Shown in pieces: positions 48,360 through 57,934 of a stretch of 64,000 nucleotides of DNA (within the stretch, counting starts at the first letter, position 1; each line of letters starts with the position of its first letter). A program made the translations under genes and the position numbers. This DNA comes from Rhizobium sp. Root483D2 (GTDB taxonomy: Bacteria; Pseudomonadota; Alphaproteobacteria; Rhizobiales; Rhizobiaceae): positions 244,585-308,584 of the forward strand of contig NZ_LMFB01000044.1 of assembly GCF_001426685.1 (NCBI RefSeq). Reading direction: 5' to 3'. Below the pieces are notes generated by a model. It worked only from the letters and a program-made list of their open reading frames with translations. It had not been told where the DNA came from and did not search any database.

Positions 48360-48782
48360 ATGACCGTCACCATTTACCACAATCCGGATTGCGGCACGTC
48401 GCGCAACACGCTGGCGATGATCCGCCATGCCGGGATCGAGCCAGATGTGATCGAGTATCTGCACAATCCGCCGGGACGGGACGAACTCAAGGCGATGATC
48501 GCGGCGGCTGGCCTTAGCGTGCGCGCCGCAATCCGCGAAAAGGGCACGCCGTTCGACGCGCTCGGGCTTGCCGATCCTGCACTCAGCGACGACCAGCTGC
48601 TCGATGCCATGCTGGCGCATCCTATCCTCATCAACCGGCCTTTCGTGATTACGCCGATGGGCACACGGCTATGCCGGCCGTCCGAGGTCGTGCTCGGCAT
48701 CTTGCCCGATACGCATCAAGGCGCTTTTGCCAAGGAAGACGGCGAACAGGTGCTCGATGCTGGGGGCAAGCGCATTGTCTGA
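48360..48782 (+). CDS. arsC: Arsenate reductase (glutaredoxin type)
   Basis: A 140-residue ArsC of the glutathione/glutaredoxin-dependent family. The catalytic Cys11 lies in [10 protein letters not shown], and the arginine region [17 protein letters not shown] follows. It reduces arsenate to arsenite. A start at 48318 that overlaps arsR is possible and would add 14 residues; the chosen start gives the usual family length. Confidence 0.92.
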   Translation: MTVTIYHNPDCGTSRNTLAMIRHAGIEPDVIEYLHNPPGRDELKAMIAAAGLSVRAAIREKGTPFDALGLADPALSDDQLLDAMLAHPILINRPFVITPMGTRLCRPSEVVLGILPDTHQGAFAKEDGEQVLDAGGKRIV

Positions 48783-49482
48783 TATTCCCGCAGCCAGCAC
48801 CGACCATCTTGCCCAACCGGATATCGCGGCTTTGCGGCCGGCATTTTCCAGCCACCCGCCGCGCATTCTCATCCTCTACGGCTCCTTGCGGAGTGTGTCC
48901 TACAGCCGTCTTCTGGCGCAGGAGGCGGGCCGCCTGCTCACGCATTTCGGCGCGCAGGTGGAATTTTTCAATCCGGAAGGCTTGCCCCTGCCCGACGCCG
49001 CCCCGGCCAGTCATCCGAAAGTGCAGGAATTGCGGGAGCTATCCTTGTGGTCGGAAGGTCAGGTCTGGGTGAGCCCGGAGCGGCACGGCGCCATGAGCGG
49101 CATCCTGAAGGCGCAGATCGACTGGATCCCGCTCTCGGTCGGATCGGTGCGGCCGACGCAAGGGCGCACGCTGGCGATCATGCAGGTCAGCGGCGGTTCG
49201 CAGAGCTTCAACGCGCTCAACCAGATGCGCATTCTCGGCCGCTGGATGCGGATGATCACCATCCCCAACCAGTCCTCCGTCGCCAAGGCCTACCAGGAAT
49301 TCGACGCCGACGGCCGGATGAAGCCATCGCCCTATTATGACCGCGTTGTCGATGTGATGGAGGAACTGATGAAGTTCACGCTGTTGACGCGCGATGCCTC
49401 AAGCTATCTCACCGACCGCTACAACGAACGCAAGGAAGAGGCAGGCAAACTAGAACAGCGTGTCGCGCTGAAGAGCATCTGA
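48757..49482 (+). CDS. arsH: ArsH NADPH-dependent FMN reductase
   Basis: About 241 residues of the flavodoxin-like ArsH family, which oxidises trivalent organoarsenicals and reduces flavins or quinones. The flavin motif region is [15 protein letters not shown], and [21 protein letters not shown] is the conserved ArsH block (shown in part). Start uncertain: ATG at 48757, or TTG at 48775 that overlaps the arsC stop and gives SDIPAAS, closer to relatives. Confidence 0.92.
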   Translation: MLGASALSDIPAASTDHLAQPDIAALRPAFSSHPPRILILYGSLRSVSYSRLLAQEAGRLLTHFGAQVEFFNPEGLPLPDAAPASHPKVQELRELSLWSEGQVWVSPERHGAMSGILKAQIDWIPLSVGSVRPTQGRTLAIMQVSGGSQSFNALNQMRILGRWMRMITIPNQSSVAKAYQEFDADGRMKPSPYYDRVVDVMEELMKFTLLTRDASSYLTDRYNERKEEAGKLEQRVALKSI

Positions 49483-49488
49483 CGAAGT

Positions 49489-49518
49489 GAAAAAGGCGCC
49501 GTTTCCGGCGCCTTCGTC
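49489..49518. terminator. Bidirectional terminator between arsH and era
   Basis: A perfect 9-pair stem (49493-49501 and 49506-49514) with a TTTC loop, preceded by AAAA and followed by TCGTCTT. It sits between the converging arsH and era genes. Confidence 0.75.
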
Positions 49519-50463
49519 TTACTTCGGGAATTCCAGGCCCATTTCGCGGAAACGTTCGGGGTCGTCGCCCCAGTTTTCGCGGACCTTGACGAACAGGAAC
49601 AGGTGGACCGGCTGTTCGAGGATTTCGGAGAGTTCCTTGCGCGACGCCATGGAGATCGCCTTGATGGCGTCGCCGTTCTTGCCGAGCGCAATCTTTTTCT
49701 GGCTGTCGCGCTCGACATAGATGACCTGCTCGATGCGCACCGAGCCGTCCTTGCGCTCTTCCCATTTCTCCGTTTCGACATGCGACGAATAGGGCAGTTC
49801 CTGATGCAGGCGCAGGAACAGCTTTTCACGGGTGATTTCGGCGGCGAGCTGGCGCATCGGCAGATCGGAAATCTGGTCTTCCGGATAGTACCAGGGGCCT
49901 TCCGGCAGCTTCATGGCGAGATAGTCGAGCACGTCGTCGCAGCCGGAACCGGTCAGCGCCGAGATCATGAACGTGCGCTCGAAATCGACGAATTCGTTGG
50001 CGGCGGTCGCAAGCTTCAGCAGGTCTTCGCGCTCGACCTGGTCGATCTTGTTGAGAACCAGCATCTTCGGCTGTTCAACATGCTTCAACCCTTCAAGGAT
50101 GGTTTCCGCATCGCCTTTCAGGCCGCGTTCGCTGTCGATCAGCATCATGATCGCGTCGGCGTCCTTGGCGCCGCCCCAGGCGGTCGTCACCATGGCGCGG
50201 TCCAGACGGCGGCGCGGCTTGAAAATGCCGGGCGTGTCCATGAAAACGATCTGGGCGCGCTTGTGAATGGCAATGCCGCGCACGATGGCGCGGGTCGTCT
50301 GTACCTTGTGGCTGACGATCGACACCTTGGCGCCGACCAGCTTGTTGACCAGCGTCGATTTGCCGGCATTGGTGGCGCCGATCAGGGCGACGAAACCGGA
50401 CCGGGTCGGGCCCTCTCCGGTGTCTACTGCTGTTGGTTCTGTTTCGCTCATCGTGTCCGTCAT
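49519..50463 (-). CDS. era: GTPase Era
   Basis: Era binds 16S rRNA and helps mature the 30S subunit. The 314-residue protein has G1 GATNAGKS at 29-36, G3 DTPG at 76-79, G4 NKID, and a C-terminal KH domain with RIEQVIYVERDSQKKI. The start could be 50463 or 50451; the extra Thr/Glu-rich N-terminus is common in rhizobia. It is the last gene of the lepB-rnc-era unit. Confidence 0.96.
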   Translation of the reverse strand: MTDTMSETEPTAVDTGEGPTRSGFVALIGATNAGKSTLVNKLVGAKVSIVSHKVQTTRAIVRGIAIHKRAQIVFMDTPGIFKPRRRLDRAMVTTAWGGAKDADAIMMLIDSERGLKGDAETILEGLKHVEQPKMLVLNKIDQVEREDLLKLATAANEFVDFERTFMISALTGSGCDDVLDYLAMKLPEGPWYYPEDQISDLPMRQLAAEITREKLFLRLHQELPYSSHVETEKWEERKDGSVRIEQVIYVERDSQKKIALGKNGDAIKAISMASRKELSEILEQPVHLFLFVKVRENWGDDPERFREMGLEFPK

Positions 50464-50561
50464 TTCCGATTGGGCGACCGGGCGCCGCTGCGGCGCGCAA
50501 AATCGCATTGTCCGTCAAAGGATTGCCTGATCTTTCGGGAGGAACCGTGCCTCCGGACAGA

Positions 50562-51278
50562 TCAGGCCGTCGTCGCTTTCTTCCAGACGCCTTCGCGCTC
50601 CAGAATTTTCGTGGCGGCCACCTGTTCGGCAGCGCGCTTGGACCGGTCGATGCCCGTTTCGGGGCCGATGCCGGGTATATCGACCGTCACAGTGAAGCGC
50701 GGATCGTGATCCGGGCCGGAGCGGTCGTCGATGCGGTAGCTTGGCGTCACGCCGAACTTGGCATGGGCCCATTCCTGCAATTCGGTCTTGGCATCGCGCC
50801 GCGCGCCATCAACCCGGCTTGCCCGCGACGACCAGTGCCTCTGGATGAAGCCACGGGCCGCCTCCAGCCCGCCGTCGAGATAGATCGCCGCGATCAGCGA
50901 CTCTACCACATCGGCGCGCACATTGAGCATCGATTTTCCCGTGAGTTTCTTCACGTCGGCGCCGGTACGGATGAACAGATGCAGGGACAAGGAATCGGCC
51001 ACAAGCGCGCAGCTATCGGCGCTGACGAGCTGGTTGAGGCGAACCGAAAGCTCGCCCTCGTCGGCATCCTTGAACGTGTCGAACAGAAGTTCGGCAACGC
51101 AGAGCCCCAGCACGCGGTCGCCCAGAAATTCCAGCCGCTCGTAGTTGGACCCCTTGGCGTTGCGGGCGCTGGAATGGGTGAGCGCCCGGTCGAGCCGTTC
51201 CTTCTGGACAAAGCTGTAGCCGATCGTGACTTCCAGCCGCTGCCGGTCCTCGGTGTTCAGCGAACGGCCCTTGCTCAT
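50562..51278 (-). CDS. rnc: Ribonuclease III
   Basis: A 238-residue double-strand-specific RNase that processes rRNA and other RNAs. The signature ERLEFLGDRVLGL supplies catalytic Glu50 and Asp54; a second acidic pair is in VVESLIAAIYLDGG; a dsRNA-binding domain occupies about 155-230. The ATG overlaps the lepB stop (ATGA), so both are coupled. Confidence 0.96.
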   Translation of the reverse strand: MSKGRSLNTEDRQRLEVTIGYSFVQKERLDRALTHSSARNAKGSNYERLEFLGDRVLGLCVAELLFDTFKDADEGELSVRLNQLVSADSCALVADSLSLHLFIRTGADVKKLTGKSMLNVRADVVESLIAAIYLDGGLEAARGFIQRHWSSRASRVDGARRDAKTELQEWAHAKFGVTPSYRIDDRSGPDHDPRFTVTVDIPGIGPETGIDRSKRAAEQVAATKILEREGVWKKATTA

Positions 51279-52021
51279 TCGACGCCCTTGAACAGGCGGT
51301 CGTAGCGCAGGTTGGCCGGCCATTTCCAGATTTCGCGGAAGGACGTGTCGTTGCCGAGCGAGAAGAAGATCATCGAGGCGCGGCCGATCAGGTTTTGCGC
51401 CGGCACGAAGCCGACGTCAAAACGGCTGTCGGCCGAATTGTCGCGGTTGTCGCCCATCATGAAATAATGGCCTGCGGGAACGATGAACTCGCGGGTATTG
51501 TCGCCGCGCGAATCGGGAAACTGGTCGAGCGTGTCGAAGTTGACGCCATTGTCGAGCGTCTCGCGATACACGGGCACATCGGCGCCGGTGTCATACTGAT
51601 CGTCGGCGCGGAACATGCCGTCTGGCACGCGCTCAACGGCCTTGTCGTTGACATAGAGAATGCTGTCGCGCACCTGGACCTTATCGCCCGGCAGGCCGAT
51701 CAGGCGCTTGATATAGTCGATGTCCGGGTTCGGCGGGAAACGGAACACCACGACATCGCCGCGCTTGGGTTCGCTGGCAAAGATCCGGCCTTCGAACAGG
51801 TCGGGAGAGAACGGCAGCGAGTATTTCGAATAGCCATAGGCGAACTTGTTGACGAAGATATAGTCGCCGACGAGCAGCGTCGGCATCATCGAGCCCGACG
51901 GGATGGTGAACGGCTGGAAAAATACCGTGCGGATCACCACGGCCAAGAGAAGCGCCTGGATGATGACCTTGACGTTTTCCCAAAGGCCGCCGGCCTGCTT
52001 CTTGTCGATATGTTCTGCCAC
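51275..52021 (-). CDS. lepB: Signal peptidase I
   Basis: A 248-residue membrane protease that cuts signal peptides. One N-terminal membrane helix (about 18-36) precedes the catalytic Ser44 (PSGSMMPTL); Lys105 in YIKRLIGLPGDKV is the general base. Box E GHYFMMGDNRDNSADSR is complete. It lies first in the lepB-rnc-era unit. Confidence 0.96.
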   Translation of the reverse strand: MAEHIDKKQAGGLWENVKVIIQALLLAVVIRTVFFQPFTIPSGSMMPTLLVGDYIFVNKFAYGYSKYSLPFSPDLFEGRIFASEPKRGDVVVFRFPPNPDIDYIKRLIGLPGDKVQVRDSILYVNDKAVERVPDGMFRADDQYDTGADVPVYRETLDNGVNFDTLDQFPDSRGDNTREFIVPAGHYFMMGDNRDNSADSRFDVGFVPAQNLIGRASMIFFSLGNDTSFREIWKWPANLRYDRLFKGVE

Positions 52022-52211
52022 GCGACTTGTTCCTTGATCTGGTCCCGCCCGCGCTTGAAAGCCGGGCGGAGAATTGCTTGATGTTCCGTATCCTGCCAGG
52101 TCATCCGATCGGAGGCTGCCTTCACGCCTATCGTGCGCGGCGCCGTCCTTTCAAATGAACCTCAGCCCGATTATACGGTCCACGTCATCGAGACATGCTC
52201 TAAACGCTTCC

Positions 52212-52619
52212 TCAATCTTGAGCAACGGGCAGAGCTTCAATTATGACGAAGGCCTGCGCCAGGGGAAAATCGTCGGTGATGGTCAAGTGGATGACACCGC
52301 GATGGCCATCCGGCAGGATTTCGGCCAGCCGCGCGGCAGCCCCGCCGGTCAATTGCATGGTCGGCTTGCCGCCCGGCAGGTTGACGACGCCCATATCCTT
52401 CCAGAACACGCCCTGCGAAAGACCGGTTCCCAAGGCCTTAGAACAGGCCTCCTTGGCGGCAAAGCGTTTGGCATAGGATTCGGCGCGGTTCTTGCGGCCT
52501 TCCGACTTGCGGATCTCGACATCCGTGAAGCAGCGATGGCTGAAACGTTCACCGAAGCGTTCAAGCGAACTGGCGATACGCCGGATGTCGATCAGGTCAC
52601 TGCCGATGCCGATAATCAT
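52212..52619 (-). CDS. acpS: Holo-[acyl-carrier-protein] synthase
   Basis: AcpS attaches 4'-phosphopantetheine to acyl carrier protein. The 135-residue protein shows GIGSDLIDI with Asp8 and RFAAKEA with Glu57, the two magnesium ligands. It is 190 bases upstream of lepB on the same strand. pdxJ, often adjacent in other bacteria, is absent here. Confidence 0.95.
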   Translation of the reverse strand: MIIGIGSDLIDIRRIASSLERFGERFSHRCFTDVEIRKSEGRKNRAESYAKRFAAKEACSKALGTGLSQGVFWKDMGVVNLPGGKPTMQLTGGAAARLAEILPDGHRGVIHLTITDDFPLAQAFVIIEALPVAQD

Positions 52620-52704
52620 CGAAATGAAAATACCTTAAAAGAGGGGGCCACAGGCGCACCCGTACGCCCTTTGCCAAATATTGCGGTTCAACAGCCGTCA
52701 GCGC

Positions 52705-53283
52705 TCAGACGTCCTCAGCGAAGGCGACGCTGCGGGCGCGCAGCTTGTTTTGACGGCGCATCTGGCGGCGGGACTGGAACAGCCTGGCGGCATAAAAGGC
52801 TGCCACGTAGAAGACGGCCGCGCTGACCGCCGCAAGCGGCAATGAGCCGATCAGCATCGGCTTCAAGACCGGCTCCCAAAGATGCGAGAATTCGAGATGG
52901 CGCAGCATATGCAGGATATCCTGACCGGCCATCGCACCATTGCCCTCCGTCCCCAGCACGATCAGGCCAACCTCATAGGTGGCCGCCAGGATGAACGGGA
53001 TGGTCAACGGATTGGCTAGAGCCGTTGAAATGCCGGCTGCGATCATGTTGCCGGACAGGAGATAGGCAAAGGCGAGCGCGATGAGAATGTGAAAGCCGAC
53101 AAATGGCGTGGCGGAGGAGGCAGCACCGGCGGCAACGCCGACCGCGATCGAATGGGGCGAGGACGACAGGCGCAGCACGCGCATCGACAGATACCGCAGC
53201 CCGCGCGAAAAACCCTTTCGCGGCCACAGGAATTCACGGAGCTTTCCCGACCAGGTCGGCGGTTTTTTACGTCTGAACAACAT
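52705..53283 (-). CDS. DUF2062 membrane protein
   Basis: A 192-residue protein with three or four hydrophobic helices and the DUF2062 core SSPHSIAVGVAAGAASSATPFVGFH and ANPLTIPFILAATYEVG (both shown in part by position 41-110). Basic residues dominate both ends, which suggests cytoplasmic termini. Function of the family is unknown. It lies between rsh and acpS, a location I have seen in other rhizobia. Confidence 0.87.
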   Translation of the reverse strand: MLFRRKKPPTWSGKLREFLWPRKGFSRGLRYLSMRVLRLSSSPHSIAVGVAAGAASSATPFVGFHILIALAFAYLLSGNMIAAGISTALANPLTIPFILAATYEVGLIVLGTEGNGAMAGQDILHMLRHLEFSHLWEPVLKPMLIGSLPLAAVSAAVFYVAAFYAARLFQSRRQMRRQNKLRARSVAFAEDV

Positions 53284-53454
53284 AGGCTCTGATAGACGAT
53301 GCGGATATGGCTGTTCAATGGCGGCTGCGCGAAAATCGGCATTTCAAGCGCTACAGGTGCAAAAACGCCGCGCTTGCGCTGATATTGGCGGGTAGTCCAG
53401 AAGCTGCGCATCAGGCGCAAAAAGACGAGCTGCTATACGCTCTTTGCATAGGTC

Positions 53455-53482
53455 CCGGCAGCCTGCCGAAGCAGGCAGCCGG
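53455..53482 (-). other. Stem-loop with UUCG tetraloop after the DUF3563 gene
   Basis: On the minus strand GCCTGC-TTCG-GCAGGC forms a very stable hairpin, extended by five more pairs after one mismatch. It lies 22 bases after the stop codon of the 50-residue gene. No U-tract follows, so mRNA protection is as likely as termination. Confidence 0.5.
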
Positions 53483-53503
53483 ACAGGGCAGTGATGGCAG
53501 AGA

Positions 53504-53656
53504 TTAGAACGAGTTGCGGAACAGGCCGCGGTCGATCTGACGCTGACGGTATTCCAGGTCGATCCGGTCGAGCGAACCATTCAGATAGTTCAGTTCGCGG
53601 TCTTCGACAGACGGGACGCGCAGGGCGTTGGTGATCTTCTTCAGTTGCTTAAACAT
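53504..53656 (-). CDS. DUF3563 family small protein
   Basis: A 50-residue protein (MFKQLKKITNALRVPS, then EDRELNYLNGSLDRIDLEYR) that I recognise as DUF3563, a family of very short proteins in proteobacteria. AGAAGG lies 6 bases before the ATG; the longer upstream frame is not protein-like. Two amphipathic helices are likely. Function unknown. Confidence 0.82.
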   Translation of the reverse strand: MFKQLKKITNALRVPSVEDRELNYLNGSLDRIDLEYRQRQIDRGLFRNSF

Positions 53657-53897
53657 GGTAAACCTTCTTTCGTTTACCTCCCGACGCTGAAGATAGTGGA
53701 CGCGGCGTTTATGCACCAGAGCTACTAAAAGGCGGCAGCCATGCACTCGGCGCATGGCCAGCCTATTTTCGCCTCAAAGAATGCACAATCAAACGGCAAT
53801 TGCCGCCAAGCTATGCGCAAGAGCTGTCAATTCCGGCGAAACAGAGGCGCCGCCGGACTGGGCCGCCGTCAAACGATAGGCAAGCGCACTCGAGCCC

Positions 53898-56120
53898 TTA
53901 CTCGAACACCCGCTTGACCGTGGAGACGCTTGGCAGGTCGCGGATCTGGGTGATCAGGTGGTTGAGCTGGCGCAAGTCCCAGACTTCGATATCCAGCTGG
54001 AACTCGCTGAAATCGGCCGCCACCTGCCCCATCGACAGGGTACGGATATTGATATCGCTGGTGGCGACGGCCTGGGCGATTTCGGCCAGTGTGCCGGGTT
54101 CGTTGAGCGCGTTGATCTGGATGCGCGCCATGAAGCGGGTGTTGTTGGCCTCATCCAGATCCCAGCGCACATCGATCCAGCGCTCGGATTCCTCGTCGAA
54201 CTTCTGCAGGCTCGGCGACTGGATCGGGTAGATGGTGATCCCCTTGTCCTTCTCCATGATCCCGACGATGCGGTCGCCGGGCACTGCGCCGGACGCGCTG
54301 AAATGCACCTCGGCATTGCCGGACAGGCCGCGGATCGGCAGGGCTTCCGGCCCCTCTCCATCCAGGACATCGAACATGTCCTTGGGACGGCCGGGCAGTT
54401 TGAAGACCATGCCGGCGGCGCTGCGCATGTTGAACCAGCCATCGTCGCTGGGCTTGATGGTGACACGCTCGTCCTGGTGATCGGGATAGACCGCGCGCAG
54501 CACATCGAGCGAAGACAATTCACCACGGCCAACGGCAGCGATGGCATCCTCGATCTCCTTGTGGCCGAGCCGGTGCAGGACCGGCTTCATGCCCTCGCGG
54601 GTGAACGATTTGCCGGCGCGCTCGAACGTGCGCTCGAGAATACGGTAACCGAGGCCGGAATATTGCTTGCGCACGGCGGCACGGGTTGCACGCCGGATGG
54701 CGGCACGGGCCTTGCCGGTCACGACGATCTCTTCCCAGGCCGGCGGCGGCACCTGGATGCCGGAACGCACGATCTCGACCTCGTCGCCATTGTTGAGACG
54801 GGTGACCAGCGGCATAATGCGGCCATTGATCTTGGCGCCGACGCAGGTATCGCCGATATTGGTATGCACCGCATAGGCAAAATCGATCGGCGTCGCGCCA
54901 CGCGGCAAAGCGATCAGCTGACCCTTCGGCGTGAAGCAGAAGACCTGGTCCTGAAACAGTTCGAGCTTGGTGTGCTCGAGAAATTCTTCGGGATTATCCC
55001 CTTCGGCCAGCGATTCTATCGTCCGGCGCAGCCAGGAATAGGCGTTCGACTTCGGCGACAGCTTCACCTCGCCGACCGGCTCGACGCTATCCTTGTAGAG
55101 CGTGTGCGCGGCAATGCCGTATTCGGCGATCTCGTGCATCAGCCGCGTGCGGATCTGCAGCTCGATGCGCTGGCGGGACGGACCGACGATGGTGGTGTGG
55201 ATGGACTGGTAGTCGTTCTGCTTCGGCGTCGAGATATAATCCTTGAACCGGCCGGGAACGACGCGCCAGCGGGTGTGGACGATGCCGAGCGCCCGGTAGC
55301 AATCAGGAATATCGGCAACGATGATGCGGAAGCCCCAGACATCGGACAGCTGTTCGAAGGAGAGCGACTTCGACTGCATCTTCTTGAAGACGGAATAGGG
55401 CTTCTTCTGGCGCCCCTTGACCAGAGTGCCCGTCAGGCCCCTCGCCTGCAGCAGTTCGCCAAGCTCGTCCTCGATCTTCTTGATCAGCCCTTCATTGCGG
55501 GTCGACAGCTCTTCAAGGCGGCGGGTGACCGTCTCGAAGGCTTCGGGATTGATATGGCGGAAGGAGAGGTTTTCCAGTTCCTCGCGCATGTCCTGCATAC
55601 CCATGCGGCCGGCCAGCGGCGCATAGATATCCATCGTCTCTTCAGAAATCCGCGCGCGCTTTTCCGCCGACATATGATCGAGCGTGCGCATATTGTGCAG
55701 CCGGTCGGCGAGCTTGACGAGCAGGACGCGCACATCATCGGAAATCGCCAGGAGCAGCTTGCGCAGGTTTTCCGCCTGCTTGGCCTTCTTGGTGACGAGA
55801 TCGAGCTTCTTGATCTTGGTCAGCCCCTCGACCAGCGCGCCGATATCCTCGCCAAAAAGATCGTCGATTTCGGCGCGGGTCGCCGTCGTGTCCTCGATCG
55901 TGTCGTGCAAAAGAGCGACCGCGATGGTCGATTCATCGAGATGCATCTCAGTGAGAATGGCTGCGACTTCGAGAGGATGGGAGATATAGGGATCGCCGCT
56001 CGCCCGCTTCTGCTGGCCATGTTTCTGCATGGCGTAAACATAGGCCTTGTTGAGAAGCGCCTCGTTCACATCGGGCTTGTATTTTTGAACGCGCTCAACG
56101 AGCTCGTATTGGCGCATCAT
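53898..56120 (-). CDS. rsh: Bifunctional (p)ppGpp synthetase/hydrolase
   Basis: A 740-residue RelA/SpoT homologue that sets the stringent alarmone level. The HD hydrolase domain (about 45-145) has intact His72-Asp73 (LLHDTIEDT); the synthetase domain (about 230-350) includes LSDVWGFRIIV; a TGS domain (about 385-450) and a C-terminal ACT domain (about 665-735) follow. Both catalytic domains look intact. It follows rpoZ on the same strand; rpoZ-rsh order is classic. Confidence 0.96.
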   Translation of the reverse strand: MMRQYELVERVQKYKPDVNEALLNKAYVYAMQKHGQQKRASGDPYISHPLEVAAILTEMHLDESTIAVALLHDTIEDTTATRAEIDDLFGEDIGALVEGLTKIKKLDLVTKKAKQAENLRKLLLAISDDVRVLLVKLADRLHNMRTLDHMSAEKRARISEETMDIYAPLAGRMGMQDMREELENLSFRHINPEAFETVTRRLEELSTRNEGLIKKIEDELGELLQARGLTGTLVKGRQKKPYSVFKKMQSKSLSFEQLSDVWGFRIIVADIPDCYRALGIVHTRWRVVPGRFKDYISTPKQNDYQSIHTTIVGPSRQRIELQIRTRLMHEIAEYGIAAHTLYKDSVEPVGEVKLSPKSNAYSWLRRTIESLAEGDNPEEFLEHTKLELFQDQVFCFTPKGQLIALPRGATPIDFAYAVHTNIGDTCVGAKINGRIMPLVTRLNNGDEVEIVRSGIQVPPPAWEEIVVTGKARAAIRRATRAAVRKQYSGLGYRILERTFERAGKSFTREGMKPVLHRLGHKEIEDAIAAVGRGELSSLDVLRAVYPDHQDERVTIKPSDDGWFNMRSAAGMVFKLPGRPKDMFDVLDGEGPEALPIRGLSGNAEVHFSASGAVPGDRIVGIMEKDKGITIYPIQSPSLQKFDEESERWIDVRWDLDEANNTRFMARIQINALNEPGTLAEIAQAVATSDINIRTLSMGQVAADFSEFQLDIEVWDLRQLNHLITQIRDLPSVSTVKRVFE

Positions 56121-56296
56121 CCGCGAGGGGCTCCAGGAGAGGTCCGGAAAAAAAGAGGTCCGGAAAACAAAAAGTGCGCCAATCATAGGAGTGGCGCACT
56201 GCTTTGCAAATACCGGCGCCGCGCGAATTCCAAACGAAAACGCGGCATTGCATCAGAGCAGCGCGTCCGGCCGCAAGGCCGGACACCGCATTTGGC

Positions 56297-56704
56297 TCAA
56301 TAATCGTCGCTTTTTTCCGGCGGAACCAGGCCTTCGATGCCGGCCAGCAGCTCTTCTTCCGACATGCGGTCGAATGTGACGACTTCCGGCTGATCGTCTT
56401 CGCCCGACTGATCGGCAAAAACGGAAGCAGCGTCGCCGCTGATCATCGAAGCCGGATCGGGCTCGGGCTCATCGACTTCGACATGCTTCTGCAGCGAGTG
56501 GATCAGGTCTTCCTTCAGATCGCCCGGCGACAGCGTCTCATCGGCGATTTCGCGCAGCGCCACGACGGGGTTCTTGTCGTTGTCGCGATCGATGGTGATG
56601 GCAGCGCCCTGCGAGATCAGGCGGGCACGGTGGCTTGCCAGAAGCACAAGCTCGAAACGGTTATCGACTTTGTCGATGCAATCTTCAACGGTGACGCGGG
56701 CCAT
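56297..56704 (-). CDS. rpoZ: RNA polymerase omega subunit
   Basis: A 135-residue omega subunit beginning [20 protein letters not shown], with the conserved [11 protein letters not shown] block. The acidic C-terminal extension (about 75-135) is typical of alphaproteobacteria. AGGA precedes the ATG at 56704. It stands 176 bases upstream of rsh, so co-transcription is likely; omega also takes part in ppGpp response in some bacteria. Confidence 0.95.
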   Translation of the reverse strand: MARVTVEDCIDKVDNRFELVLLASHRARLISQGAAITIDRDNDKNPVVALREIADETLSPGDLKEDLIHSLQKHVEVDEPEPDPASMISGDAASVFADQSGEDDQPEVVTFDRMSEEELLAGIEGLVPPEKSDDY

Positions 56705-57289
56705 TGCCTGTCCTTTGGATCTCAAGAGCGCAACTCAAATCACGGATGCCGTTCGACAACCCGTTGCTGCGCCGATTAACAACACCGGAACCCGCCCAGC
56801 CGTCGGCTTGACGGTATGCACAGCTCCGATTTCAGGAATTAACCTGCCCGATACAATCAAACCCACATAAATTCAAGTTTTTCCTGCAATGGGGAAAAAG
56901 ATATCCGGAAATCCTTGCGGAACGCGCGGCTGCGATAAAATTAAAATCCGGTAACCACGGCGCATCGATTGGCTTTGACATCTGCCGAAATGATGATTGA
57001 ATATCGCTAAACCCTGATGGGCCATGGAGAAATTGACATTCGCGCCGATGCCGCCCGGCCCCGCCCATCAGAAAAAAAATCTAAACAAAGCCGGATCTCT
57101 CTTATTTCTGGCAAAAAACTGCGAGAAATAGCTATTCCAAGCGCAATTTTCTTAGACTAAAGCGAATGCTGGCTTTAGAAAGCTGGAATATGATGAAATC
57201 TTAATGTATTCGGACTGTTCTGCCGCAAGGACGTTTATACTCGCCTGGGTTGAAAACAAAAAACATTGAGACAACAAAAAGGAATTACG
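56705..57289. other. AT-rich intergenic region between rpoZ and the NYN gene
   Basis: About 585 bases without a supported gene and visibly richer in A and T than the neighbours. It must hold divergent promoters. TTGACA-like boxes are present near 56974 and 57034, and TATACT near 57235, but I could not pair them into a good promoter. A small RNA cannot be excluded. Confidence 0.5.
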
Positions 57290-57868
57290 ATGTTCGACCC
57301 ACGCGAAAAAATCGCGCTCTTTATCGATGGGGCCAACTTGTACGCCGCTTCGAAAAGCCTTGGTTTCGACATTGATTATCGCAAGCTTCTCAAAGCCTTC
57401 CAGAAGCGGGGTTACCTGCTTCGGGCGTATTATTACACGGCGCTGATCGAAGACCAGGAATATTCATCAATCCGGCCATTGATCGACTGGCTAGACTATA
57501 ACGGTTACAAGGTTGTGACAAAGCCGGCCAAGGAATTCACTGATTCTCTCGGCCGCCGCAAGATCAAAGGCAACATGGATATCGAATTGGCCATCGATGC
57601 GATGGAACAGTCCGAAACCGTGGATCACCTGGTGATCTTTTCCGGCGACGGCGATTTCACCACCCTGGTGGAAGCGCTGCAGCGCAAGGGCCGCAAGGTT
57701 TCCGTGGTCTCCACCATGTCGACGCAACCCCCCATGATCGCCGACGACCTGCGCCGCCAAGCCGACCATTTCATCGAGCTTGTGAGCCTGAAAGCCGAAG
57801 TCGGCCGCGACCCTTCGGAACGCCCCGTGCGGGTGACCGAGCCGGTCCACGACGAATTCCACGATTGA
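57290..57868 (+). CDS. NYN domain (LabA/DUF88) protein
   Basis: A 192-residue PIN-like NYN nuclease-fold protein. The acidic motifs are ALFIDGANLY (Asp14 region), KGNMDIELAIDAM and FSGDGDFTTLV. The family is thought to process RNA, and LabA members affect circadian output in cyanobacteria. AAGGA lies 7 bases before the ATG. A strong terminator follows. Confidence 0.92.
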   Translation: MFDPREKIALFIDGANLYAASKSLGFDIDYRKLLKAFQKRGYLLRAYYYTALIEDQEYSSIRPLIDWLDYNGYKVVTKPAKEFTDSLGRRKIKGNMDIELAIDAMEQSETVDHLVIFSGDGDFTTLVEALQRKGRKVSVVSTMSTQPPMIADDLRRQADHFIELVSLKAEVGRDPSERPVRVTEPVHDEFHD

Positions 57869-57872
57869 CATG

Positions 57873-57911
57873 AAAAAGGACCGGCTGATCATCCAGCCGG
57901 TCCTTTTTTTT
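57873..57911. terminator. Bidirectional rho-independent terminator
   Basis: A perfect stem (57873-57887 with 57894-57908) and 6-base loop, with A-run before and eight T after. It ends the NYN transcript and, on the other strand, the smpB transcript. Confidence 0.92.
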
Positions 57912-57934
57912 AATATGCGAATGCCGCTTGCCGC

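Noticed and set aside
53307..53507. 66-codon plus-strand frame beside the DUF3563 gene
   Set aside because: No ribosome binding site, no protein-like composition, and it overlaps the 3' hairpin of the minus-strand gene.
53958..56303. 781-codon plus-strand frame opposite rsh
   Set aside because: Long only because of codon bias of rsh; no motif, and rsh is complete with HD, synthetase, TGS and ACT domains.
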